Assembly (NCBI RefSeq): GCF_000153725.1
Contig: NZ_DS022277.1
Span: 695,415 to 759,414, forward strand
Length of the DNA stretch: 64,000 nucleotides
Direction: 5' to 3'
From: Salipiger bermudensis HTCC2601
GTDB lineage: Bacteria; Pseudomonadota; Alphaproteobacteria; Rhodobacterales; Rhodobacteraceae
This document shows, piece by piece, positions 8,362 through 16,272 of the stretch. Numbering within the stretch: position 1 is the stretch's first letter; each line of letters starts with the position of its first letter. Below the pieces are notes generated by a model that saw nothing but the letters and a program-made list of their open reading frames with translations, was not told the origin of the DNA and did not search any database. The translations under genes were made by a program, and so were the position numbers.

Positions 8362-9939
8362 ATGGACGACACACGCAGAAGACTGCGCGGATTGCCCGCG
8401 CTGCCCGGGCTCGCGCTGACGGCGTCACTGACACTCGGCGCGACAACGGCCAGCGCTCAGGAGCTTGTCTGGGCACGCTATGGCGACATCGACAGTCTCG
8501 ACCCGCACCGCGCCACAAGCACCCTGTCGATGCAGGTCTGGGACCAGATCTACGATACGTTGCTCGCCTTCGACATGGAGGGGAACCCCGGGCCCAACAT
8601 GGCCGCAAGTTGGGAGGCCAGCGAGGACGGGCTGGAGTACACCTTCACCCTTAACGAGGGGATCATGTGCCATGACGGCACGCCGTTCGACGCCAATGAC
8701 GTGAAGTTCACCATCGACCGGGCCTTCGGCGACACGCCGAGCCTGACCAAGACCAGCTGGGGCCCGATCACCGACGTGACGGTCGTCGATCCGCTGACCT
8801 TCAAGGTCACTCTGGCAAGCAAGTTCGGCGCCTTCCTGCCGTTCCTCGCCGACAGTTTCTCGTCGATGATCTGCGACAGCAACACGGCCGAGACCTTCGG
8901 CTCGACCACCGCCATTGGCACCGGGCCGTTCAGTCTTGACGAATGGGTCAAGGGCAGCGAGGTCGCGCTGTCGAAGAACCCGGATTACGTCAATTACGGC
9001 GAGCCCTACGACAACGAGGGAGCCCCTCATATCGACAGGCTGCTGATCCGCACTGTGCCGGAGGCTCAGACCCGCCTCGCTGCGCTGCGCACCGGCGAGG
9101 TGCATATCGCCGAACCGCCCTTCGATGACATCGAGGCCATCAAGGAGGCCGGCGAGCTGGAGATCATGGTCGCCGAGAACACCGGTCAGGACGTGTTCTG
9201 GGAGTTCACCACCTCGCGTGCGCCCTTCGACGACATCCGCGCCCGGCAGGCGGTGGCCTATGCCACCGATCCGCAGATGGCGATCGACATCATCTACGGT
9301 GGCCTGACCAACCGCGAGTGGTGCCCGGTGGCGCGCGGTGTCTTCGGCAACGACCAGGAGTTCTGCAAGCAGTACGGCTACGAGTACGACCCGGAAAAGG
9401 CCAAGGCGCTGCTCGCCGAGATGGGCTACGGCCCGGACAATCCGCTCGAGACGACGATGTTCGTCTGGACCGGTGGCAACCGGCACAAGCTGGCCGAGAT
9501 CTTCCAGTCGCAACTGGCGCAGGTCGGCATCGATGCGGGCGTCGAGATCATGGACATCGGGACCATGAACGCCCGTGTGAAGGCGCAGAACGAGGACACC
9601 ACCTCGGACGAGCCTGGCACGTTCGACATGATGACCTGGTCCTGGTACGACCCGGATATTCTCTACCAGCTGTGGCACTCGCCGGGCGCCTATTCAGGCT
9701 ACCAATCGCCCGAGCTCGACGCGATGCTCGAGGAAACCCGCACCACGATCGATCCCGACGCCCGGCTTGAGAAGGTGCAGGCGGTGATCAAGTACCTGAT
9801 GGAAAACGCAGTGCATATCGGCCTCTACAGCCCCGGCTGGGAGTGGGTCTTTGCGGTGCGTCCCGAAGTCGAGGGGTTCAAGGTCGGTCCCTTCCTGCAC
9901 CCGAACTTCCTTGACGTGACGGTGGTGAGCGGGGGCTGA
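8362..9939 (+). CDS. Dipeptide/oligopeptide ABC transporter, periplasmic binding protein
   Basis: 525 residues of the family-5 solute-binding type. A basic N-terminus and hydrophobic stretch end at TASAQE (Sec signal). Family blocks are YGDIDSLDPHRATSTLS, GLEYTFTLNEGIMCHDGTPFDANDVKFTIDR and GTGPFSLDEW. ATG 8362 is chosen from three nearby in-frame ATGs (8347, 8353, 8362) because GGAG lies 9 bases ahead. It delivers peptides or acylated amino acids to the permeases that follow. The downstream D-aminoacylase-type enzyme suggests N-acyl-D-amino acids or D-residue peptides as ligand. Confidence 0.92.
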   Translation: MDDTRRRLRGLPALPGLALTASLTLGATTASAQELVWARYGDIDSLDPHRATSTLSMQVWDQIYDTLLAFDMEGNPGPNMAASWEASEDGLEYTFTLNEGIMCHDGTPFDANDVKFTIDRAFGDTPSLTKTSWGPITDVTVVDPLTFKVTLASKFGAFLPFLADSFSSMICDSNTAETFGSTTAIGTGPFSLDEWVKGSEVALSKNPDYVNYGEPYDNEGAPHIDRLLIRTVPEAQTRLAALRTGEVHIAEPPFDDIEAIKEAGELEIMVAENTGQDVFWEFTTSRAPFDDIRARQAVAYATDPQMAIDIIYGGLTNREWCPVARGVFGNDQEFCKQYGYEYDPEKAKALLAEMGYGPDNPLETTMFVWTGGNRHKLAEIFQSQLAQVGIDAGVEIMDIGTMNARVKAQNEDTTSDEPGTFDMMTWSWYDPDILYQLWHSPGAYSGYQSPELDAMLEETRTTIDPDARLEKVQAVIKYLMENAVHIGLYSPGWEWVFAVRPEVEGFKVGPFLHPNFLDVTVVSGG

Positions 9940-9978
9940 GGACCGTCCCCCCAACGGATCGCTTCCCCTCACGACCTC

Positions 9979-10007
9979 GGCGCGCGGCCTTGCTCCCGCC
10001 GCGCGCC
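9979..10007 (+). terminator. GC hairpin between binding-protein and permease genes
   Basis: A perfect 9-bp stem (GGCGCGCGG / CCGCGCGCC) with an 11-base loop in the 98-base gap after the binding-protein gene. No T-run. Its position parallels the hairpins at 4270 and 54904, also right after binding-protein genes. Confidence 0.5.
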
Positions 10008-10037
10008 GGACCCTTCCCTTCGGCAAGGAGATGCCCC

Positions 10038-10958
10038 ATGGGCAAGTTCATCCTGCAGCGCCTGTTCGCCGCGCTCGTGACCATCTGGATTGCGACCATC
10101 GCGGTGACCATCCTGATCCACCTGGTGCCGGGCGATCCGGTGCGGATCATGTATGGCAGTTTCCAGACCACCCCCGAGGAACTCGAGGCGATCCGCGTGC
10201 GGCTTGGGCTCGACCAGCCGATCTGGACCCAGTACCTGATGTATCTCGAGCGCCTCGTGCAGGGCGATCTCGGCCGCTCCATCGTCGGCGACCAGCCGGT
10301 GCTCGACGTGCTGCTGACGCGCTTCCCGGCAACACTCGCGCTCACCGTGTCGAGCCTTGCGATCGCCATCGTGGTGGGCATGAGCCTCGGCTTCCTGGCC
10401 GCCTACAAGCGCGGCACATGGGTCGATGTCGGTGCCATGGTGCTGGCGATCGTCGGTGTGTCGATGCCGCATTTCTGGCTCGGCCTTCTGTTGCTGTTCC
10501 TGTTTGCCCTTCAGTTGCAATGGTTGCCCGTGGCGGGCGGTGACTGGCGCAGCCTGCTGCTGCCGGCATTGACGCTCGGGCTCGCCAATGCCGCCGTGCT
10601 GGCGCGCCTGACCCGCTCGGCGATGATCGACATCTTCGACCAGGATTTCATCCGTACCGCCCGCGCCAAGGGTCTGCCGCGCTCGATCGTGCTGTACCGC
10701 CACGCGCTGCGCTCGGGGCTCGTGCCGGTGGTGTCGATGCTGGGCCTGCAGTTCGCCTACCTCATGGGCGGCGCCATCGTGATCGAGAATGTCTTCGCCT
10801 GGAACGGCGTGGGGCGGCTGGCGATCGAGGCGGTGCTGTCGCGCGACTACCCCCTGATCCAGGGCTTCATCCTGTTCTTTGCAACCGTGGTCGCGCTGGC
10901 ATCGGTGGTGATCGACATCGCCTACGCCTTCCTTGACCCCCGCATCCGGTATTCGTGA
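10038..10958 (+). CDS. Dipeptide-type ABC transporter permease (DppB)
   Basis: 306 residues starting MGKFILQRLF at ATG 10038, behind AAGGAG. It has the DppB pattern: an N-terminal membrane segment, the conserved LVPGDPVRIM block, and the EAA-loop region RTARAKGLPRSIVLYRHALRSGLVPVVSMLGLQ. It forms the membrane channel with the next gene, whose start it overlaps. Confidence 0.93.
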   Translation: MGKFILQRLFAALVTIWIATIAVTILIHLVPGDPVRIMYGSFQTTPEELEAIRVRLGLDQPIWTQYLMYLERLVQGDLGRSIVGDQPVLDVLLTRFPATLALTVSSLAIAIVVGMSLGFLAAYKRGTWVDVGAMVLAIVGVSMPHFWLGLLLLFLFALQLQWLPVAGGDWRSLLLPALTLGLANAAVLARLTRSAMIDIFDQDFIRTARAKGLPRSIVLYRHALRSGLVPVVSMLGLQFAYLMGGAIVIENVFAWNGVGRLAIEAVLSRDYPLIQGFILFFATVVALASVVIDIAYAFLDPRIRYS

Positions 10959-11854
10959 TGATCCACTCATCCTCCACCGCCGAGCTGGCGGACGATCTCG
11001 CCACCGCCTCCGCGCCGCGCAAGCGCAGTTTCTGGCGGGCGCTCCTTGCCGGCCCGTCCGGCCTGATCGGCCTCGTGATCGTGGCGGTCCTGATATTCGC
11101 GGCACTGACCGCTCCGGTGATCGCGCCCTACGATCCGCTGCGTATGGCGGCCGGGCCTCGGCTCGACGCCCCATCCACGAACTATCTCATGGGCACCGAC
11201 GATTTCGGCAGGGACGTGCTGAGCCGGATCATCTACGGCGCGCGGCTGACGCTGCAGATCGGCGTGATCGCCGTCGGCATCTCGCTGTCCTGCGGACTGC
11301 TGCTCGGCCTCGTGGCCGGCTATTCCTCGGGCTGGACCGAGCGGGTCCTGATGCGGCTGGTGGACGTGCTCTTCTCGTTCACCGAGATCGTGATCGCGCT
11401 CGCCTGCCTGGCCATCTTCGGCGTCGGCCTGACGAACGCGATGATTGCCATCGGCATCGCCTCGATCCCGTTCTACGCCCGTGTGACCCATTCCGTGGTG
11501 CTGGTGGAGAAGGGCAAACCCTATTTCGAGGCTGCCGTCGCCGCGGGCGCGGGCCACCTGCGGCTGATCTTTCTGCATCTGCTGCCCAACGTGGTGCCGA
11601 CGCTGATCGTCATCGGCACACTGGGGGTCTCCACCGCGATCCTCGCCGCGGCCGGGCTGTCCTTTCTCGGGCTCGGTGCACAACCGCCACAGCCGGAATG
11701 GGGCTTCATGCTGTCTTCGTCGCGCGATCTCATCAGTCGCGCTCCGTGGATGATGATCTTTCCCGGCCTCGCCATCGCCACCACCGTCCTGGGGTTCAAC
11801 CTGCTGGGCGACGGCATCCGCGAGGCCCTCGACCCGAGGCAGACAGACCGATGA
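10958..11854 (+). CDS. Dipeptide-type ABC transporter permease (DppC)
   Basis: 298 residues. A cytoplasmic N-terminus leads to a first membrane segment, then the DppC hallmarks APYDPLRMAAGPRLDAPSTNYLMGTDDFGRDVLSRIIYGARLTL and the EAA loop EAAVAAGAGHLRLIFLHLLPNVVPTLIV. ATG 10958 overlaps the previous stop (TGATG); a GTG one codon earlier is also possible. The 3' end overlaps the ATPase gene (ATGA). Confidence 0.93.
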   Translation: MIHSSSTAELADDLATASAPRKRSFWRALLAGPSGLIGLVIVAVLIFAALTAPVIAPYDPLRMAAGPRLDAPSTNYLMGTDDFGRDVLSRIIYGARLTLQIGVIAVGISLSCGLLLGLVAGYSSGWTERVLMRLVDVLFSFTEIVIALACLAIFGVGLTNAMIAIGIASIPFYARVTHSVVLVEKGKPYFEAAVAAGAGHLRLIFLHLLPNVVPTLIVIGTLGVSTAILAAAGLSFLGLGAQPPQPEWGFMLSSSRDLISRAPWMMIFPGLAIATTVLGFNLLGDGIREALDPRQTDR

Positions 11855-13590
11855 CACCAGACACAGACGCCCCGCTCCTGTCCGTCAGGGACCTGACCAT
11901 CTCGTTCGGCAAGGGCCGCCACCGGAACGTCGCTGTGAAGGACCTGAGCTACGATCTGCGCGCCGGTGAAACGCTGGCCATCGTCGGCGAGAGTGGCTCC
12001 GGCAAGAGCGTATCTTCAATGGCGCTGCTGGGTCTCTTGCCGCGGGGCGCCGCGACCATCGAGGCCGGCAGGGCCCGGTTCGACGGTCGGGATCTGTTGC
12101 ACCTGAGCGACGAGCAGCTGCGCGGCATCCGGGGCGACCGGGTGACGATGATCTTCCAGGAACCGATGACCTCGCTCACCCCGGTGCTGCGCATCGGCCA
12201 GCAGCTCACCGAGGCGCTGATCGAGCACAAGGGCATGAGCCGGTCGCAGGCCGCGGCGCGGGGCCGCGAGATGCTGACACTGGTGGGGCTCGACGACGCC
12301 CCACGCCGCATGAAGCAGTTCCCGCACGAGCTGTCGGGCGGTATGCGTCAGCGGGTGATGATCGCGATGGCGATGGCCTCGGACCCGGCGATCCTGCTGG
12401 CGGATGAGCCGACCACGGCGCTCGACGTGACCGTGCAGGCCCAAATCCTCGATCTGATGCGCGACCTCAAGGCCCGCTTCGGCACGTCGATCATCCTGAT
12501 CACCCATGACATGGGCGTTGTCGCCGAGATGGCCGACCGGGTCGTTGTCATGCGCAAGGGGCGTAAGATCGAGGAGGGCACGGTCCGCGAGATCTTCGAG
12601 ACGCCGCAGCAGGACTACACCAAGGCGTTGCTCGCGGCGGTCCCACGGCTTGGGGCCCATGCGGCGGCGGCGGAGCCGCGGCAGGTGGTCGACAGCCCTT
12701 CACGTCCCGGCGCACGGCTGCTGCATACGCACGGCATGTCCAAGACCTTTCGCGAACGCGGGCTTTTCGCGGCTAAGGCGGGGGGCACGGCGGCGATGCA
12801 GGACGTGGGCTTCGACCTCGCGGCGGGAGAGACGCTGGCGCTGGTCGGCGAAAGCGGTTCGGGCAAGTCCACCACGGGACGGGCGGTGCTGCGATTGCTG
12901 GAGCTTGACCAAGGCGTGATCGAGATCGGCGGGACCGACATGCGACGGCTCTCTGGTGGTGCGGTGCGCAAGGCGCGGCGCGAGATGCAGATGATCTTTC
13001 AGGACCCCTTCGCCTCGCTCAACCCACGCCTCAGCGCCGGGCGGCTGGTGGCAGAGCCGATGGTGATCCACGGCCTTGCAAAGGGCCGCGAGTTGCAGGA
13101 CCGGACCGAGCAGCTTTTCACGCGCGTCGGGCTCGAGGCAGACCACATGCGCCGCTTCCCGCACGAGTTCTCGGGCGGTCAGCGCCAGCGCCTGTCAATC
13201 GCGCGCGCCTTGTCGGTGAACCCGAAGTTGATCGTCGCCGATGAACCGACCTCGGCGCTCGATGTCAGTGTCCAGGCGCAGGTGCTCGAGCTGATGCTCG
13301 AGCTGCAACAGAGCCTCGGCCTCGCCTATCTCTTCATCAGCCACGACATGGCGGTGGTCGAGGAGGTGGCGCATCGCGTCGCAGTGATGCGGCGCGGCCG
13401 GATCGTCGAGATCGGGCCGCGGCACGCGGTGCTGAACGATCCGCGCCATCCCTATACCCGCGCCCTGCTCGCGGCGGTGCCGGTGCCGGATCCGACCCGC
13501 ACCCGGGGCACCTTGCCGACGCTTGACACAAGCACCCTGCCCACCGGGCCGCTGACCGAGATCGCCCCCCAACACATGGTGGCAAGTTGA
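11851..13590 (+). CDS. Fused double ATPase of dipeptide-type ABC transporter (DppD-DppF in one chain)
   Basis: 579 residues containing two complete ABC ATPase domains. The first has Walker A GESGSGKS at about 46-53, ELSGGMRQRVMIAMA and LLADEPTTALDVT; the second has Walker A at about 333-340, EFSGGQRQRLSIARAL and [13 protein letters not shown]. Each is followed by the oligopeptide C-terminal extension (QQDYTKALLAAVPRL; RHPYTRALLAAVPVP). It replaces separate DppD and DppF. The in-frame open stretch back to 10933 is a shadow of the permease gene. Confidence 0.94.
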   Translation: MTPDTDAPLLSVRDLTISFGKGRHRNVAVKDLSYDLRAGETLAIVGESGSGKSVSSMALLGLLPRGAATIEAGRARFDGRDLLHLSDEQLRGIRGDRVTMIFQEPMTSLTPVLRIGQQLTEALIEHKGMSRSQAAARGREMLTLVGLDDAPRRMKQFPHELSGGMRQRVMIAMAMASDPAILLADEPTTALDVTVQAQILDLMRDLKARFGTSIILITHDMGVVAEMADRVVVMRKGRKIEEGTVREIFETPQQDYTKALLAAVPRLGAHAAAAEPRQVVDSPSRPGARLLHTHGMSKTFRERGLFAAKAGGTAAMQDVGFDLAAGETLALVGESGSGKSTTGRAVLRLLELDQGVIEIGGTDMRRLSGGAVRKARREMQMIFQDPFASLNPRLSAGRLVAEPMVIHGLAKGRELQDRTEQLFTRVGLEADHMRRFPHEFSGGQRQRLSIARALSVNPKLIVADEPTSALDVSVQAQVLELMLELQQSLGLAYLFISHDMAVVEEVAHRVAVMRRGRIVEIGPRHAVLNDPRHPYTRALLAAVPVPDPTRTRGTLPTLDTSTLPTGPLTEIAPQHMVAS

Positions 13591-14516
13591 CCATAGGAAT
13601 AGCAGTGAAGGCCCCGGGTGCCGCCCGCGCGGCGCTGGCCGGGCTCGAGGCGGTCGAAGCCGTCGGGCGAGGTGCCATTGGCGGTTTCGTCAGCCTCACG
13701 GTGCTTGCACCGGATGGCGCGGTGCACGATCTCGGGGTGCAGCGCGGCGGGGCGCGGGCGATGCTGGCCGAGCCGCAGCTCGCGGCGCTGGCGGAGGCCC
13801 GGTTGGCGGTGTTGATGTCCTCGGCGCCGGACCGGCCCGAACCCCTGTCGCAGTTCACCCCCGGTGCCGCCGATGCAGGGCTGATGACCGGGCACCGCCT
13901 GCCGAACATGCCGGGCCTGAACGGGCCCCCCCCGAACCTCGTCGCGCTTCAGGCGCTGCGCGAGGGGCTGTCTCCCGCGCAGGCGATCGACCGGGCGCTT
14001 GCGGATGCCCCGGATCTTGACGCCGGGCTCATCGCCATGACCCCGAGCGGCGAACTCGCGATCGGAAACTCGGCCTCGGTGGCGGAACGACCCGATATCG
14101 GAGAGGCGCTTGTGGTCGAACCGGGCCTGTCGATCGCAGTCCTGCACAACTCGATCCTGCCTCACGAGGCGCTCGCGGATCTTGCGGTCTCGGCGATCCA
14201 CGACACGCTGGCGCCGCTCGACGCATGGAGCGGCTCGGGCAGCGCCATCGGTCTCAGCGTTCGCCCCGGCCCCCGCAAGCGCGCGCTTCTGCTCGACGCG
14301 GATCGCGGTACACCGCTGGGGTTCGAGGCGGAGGGAGAGGAGTGGCGACGCCCGGAATGGGAGGGCTGTCCGGTCCGACGTGGCGACCCGGTGGTCGCGG
14401 CGGAGCAGGTCGTGGGTTATGTCGTGCAGGAGGCCTATTGCATCCTGCGGGGTGGCACCGTGACCCAGGCGCGGGGCGACCACCACCTTACCTGGACACG
14501 GAGCGAGGCGACATGA
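13587..14516 (+). CDS. Conserved protein of unknown function in the dipeptide/D-aminoacylase operon
   Basis: 309 residues with a putative TTG start that overlaps the ATPase stop (TTGA, mirroring the ATGA junctions around it). It has no signal peptide or membrane segment. Visible features are an N-terminal GIAVKAPGAARAALAGLEAVEAVGRGAIGGF block, TGHRLPNMPG, and a C-terminal half with alternating hydrophobic strands. It resembles, from memory, an uncharacterised family (possibly DUF6963) found beside amidohydrolases. The tight overlaps on both sides say it works in the same pathway, perhaps as a second hydrolase or a substrate-handling partner. Confidence 0.7.
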   Translation: MTIGIAVKAPGAARAALAGLEAVEAVGRGAIGGFVSLTVLAPDGAVHDLGVQRGGARAMLAEPQLAALAEARLAVLMSSAPDRPEPLSQFTPGAADAGLMTGHRLPNMPGLNGPPPNLVALQALREGLSPAQAIDRALADAPDLDAGLIAMTPSGELAIGNSASVAERPDIGEALVVEPGLSIAVLHNSILPHEALADLAVSAIHDTLAPLDAWSGSGSAIGLSVRPGPRKRALLLDADRGTPLGFEAEGEEWRRPEWEGCPVRRGDPVVAAEQVVGYVVQEAYCILRGGTVTQARGDHHLTWTRSEAT

Positions 14517-15967
14517 CTGGCGATTTTGAATGCGACCTGCTGATCCGGAATGCGGAGGTCTACGACGGCACCGGTGCACCGCCCGTCATGGCCGACGTGG
14601 CGGTGGCGGGAGACCGCATCGCGGCTGTCGGCGCAGGGCTGACGCTGTCGGCGCGCGAGGTGGTCGAGGCTGCCGGGCTGGCGCTTGCGCCGGGCTTCAT
14701 CGACGTCCACACCCATGATGACCTCGCCGCGATGCACGTTGAGACCAGCCTGCCGAAGCTGAGTCAGGGCGTTACCACCGTAGTGACAGGCAATTGCGGG
14801 ATCAGCCTTGGGCCAAGCCCGCTCACGCGGCGTGACACCGTCGTGCCGCCGCTCGACCTGATCGCCACGGCAGAGGAATACCGCTACCCGCGCTTTGGCG
14901 ATTACCTCGACGCGCTGCGCCAGCACGCCCCCGGCGTGAACGTGGTGCCGCTGGTCGGTCACACGGTTCTGCGCGCGCGGGCGGTGGAGGATCTGACCGG
15001 GCCGGCACGCGCTGAAGAGGTCGAAGCGATGCGGCAAGGTCTGGCAGAGGCGCTCGATCAGGGCGCTGCCGGGTTGTCCACCGGGCTGGCCTATCCGCCC
15101 GCCAAGGCGGCCACGACCTCCGAGGTGCTGCCCCTCGTGGGCGAGGTCGCGACCGCCGGTGCCCTCTGGACGACCCATATGCGTGACGAGCGGACCGGGG
15201 TGGTCTCGGCGGTGGCCGAGACCATCGACATCGCCCGGCGCAGCGGCGCACGGACGCTGATCTCGCATCACAAGTGCTGCGGCGAGGCCGCCTTCGGCCT
15301 CTCACGCACCACGCTCGCGATGATCGAGGAGGCGCGTGGCGAGATCCGGCTCGACATCGACGTCTACCCCTACACCGCCAGCTCGACGGTTCTGATCGAG
15401 AGCTTCGCACGCGACAGCCGGAGGGTGACGGTCAGCTGGTCGGACCCGCATCCGGACATGGCGGGGCGCGATCTCGACGAGATCGCCGCGTTCTGGGGCA
15501 TCGATCCGATGGCGGCGCTCGACCGGCTGCGGCCCGGCGGCGCGATCTACCACCAGATGGACGACGACGATCTGGAGCGGATCCTGTCCTGGCCTCCGTC
15601 GCTGGTGGGATCCGACGGGCTGCCCCGCGACCGGCGCCCGCATCCGCGCCTTTGGGGCGCCTTCCCCCGCGTGCTGGGCCTCTACGCCCGCGAACAGGCA
15701 CTGCTGCCGATGGCGGGCGCCATCGCCAAGATGACCGGCCAGACGGCAGACGTTCTTGACCTGCCTGACCGCGGGCGGATCGCGGAGGGGGCCTTTGCCG
15801 ACCTCGTGCTCTTCGATCCCGAGACCATCCGCGATGCCGCCAGTTTCGAAGATCCCGTGCGCCCGTCCATCGGGGTCCGCGCTGTCTATGTGAACGGACG
15901 CCGCGCCTATGACGGCGAGACGAACGAGGGCAGCGCCTGCGGCAGGCTGCTTGCGCGTTCCGCGTGA
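14513..15967 (+). CDS. N-acyl-D-amino-acid deacylase (D-aminoacylase-type amidohydrolase)
   Basis: 484 residues. The N-terminal beta-sandwich (LLIRNAEVYDGTGAPPVMADVAVAGDRIAAVG) leads to the first metal-binding HTH (H66, H68), then GNCGIS with Cys95 equivalent to the zinc-bridging Cys of D-aminoacylases, SHHKCCG, and a late SDGLPRDRRPHPR block carrying the catalytic Asp. It removes the acyl group from N-acyl-D-amino acids in the cytoplasm. ATG 14513 overlaps the unknown protein gene. It closes the ABC operon, consistent with import then deacylation. Confidence 0.9.
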   Translation: MTGDFECDLLIRNAEVYDGTGAPPVMADVAVAGDRIAAVGAGLTLSAREVVEAAGLALAPGFIDVHTHDDLAAMHVETSLPKLSQGVTTVVTGNCGISLGPSPLTRRDTVVPPLDLIATAEEYRYPRFGDYLDALRQHAPGVNVVPLVGHTVLRARAVEDLTGPARAEEVEAMRQGLAEALDQGAAGLSTGLAYPPAKAATTSEVLPLVGEVATAGALWTTHMRDERTGVVSAVAETIDIARRSGARTLISHHKCCGEAAFGLSRTTLAMIEEARGEIRLDIDVYPYTASSTVLIESFARDSRRVTVSWSDPHPDMAGRDLDEIAAFWGIDPMAALDRLRPGGAIYHQMDDDDLERILSWPPSLVGSDGLPRDRRPHPRLWGAFPRVLGLYAREQALLPMAGAIAKMTGQTADVLDLPDRGRIAEGAFADLVLFDPETIRDAASFEDPVRPSIGVRAVYVNGRRAYDGETNEGSACGRLLARSA

Positions 15968-16033
15968 CGCCTTCGCGGATGAAATCGGCCACATCCCCGG
16001 GCGAAATACGGCCAGCCTGGCAGAATTGATCGT

Positions 16034-16062
16034 GGCCCCGGCCTCGAAGAAAAGCCGGGGCC
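16034..16062 (+). terminator. Terminator of the dipeptide/D-aminoacylase operon
   Basis: A perfect 9-bp stem (GGCCCCGGC / GCCGGGGCC) with an 11-base A-rich loop, 66 bases after the amidohydrolase stop, followed by GTTCG. The rest of the 305-base gap (15968-16272) becomes AT-richer and holds the promoter for the next operon. Confidence 0.6.
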
Positions 16063-16174
16063 GTTCGCGTGGAAAGCAATGCTCAGGGGGCTTGCTGTGC
16101 ATAGGGAATGCACATGAAGACAGGGGCACTGCTCGGCTGTGTCGAGCCGAACCCAGAGTTGATGGGTGTCCGGA

Positions 16175-16202
16175 TTGACAATTATAAGTTGAAAAATATC
16201 GA
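16175..16202 (+). promoter_or_regulatory. Candidate sigma-70 promoter for the exported-protein/cytochrome pair
   Basis: TTGACA at 16175-16180 and TATCGA at 16197-16202 are 16 bases apart, about 70 bases before the next gene, in a locally AT-rich stretch. The -10 is imperfect. Confidence 0.4.
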
Positions 16203-16272
16203 CGGGCGTGGAACAGTCACGCCACACGGCATTTCCTGTGCCATTCGGCGTAATTAGCTTTGGAGTCATCGT

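Noticed and set aside
10933-11850. Upstream extension of the double ATPase frame
   Set aside because: It lies in the wrong frame of the DppC permease; the ATPase homology begins after ATG 11851.
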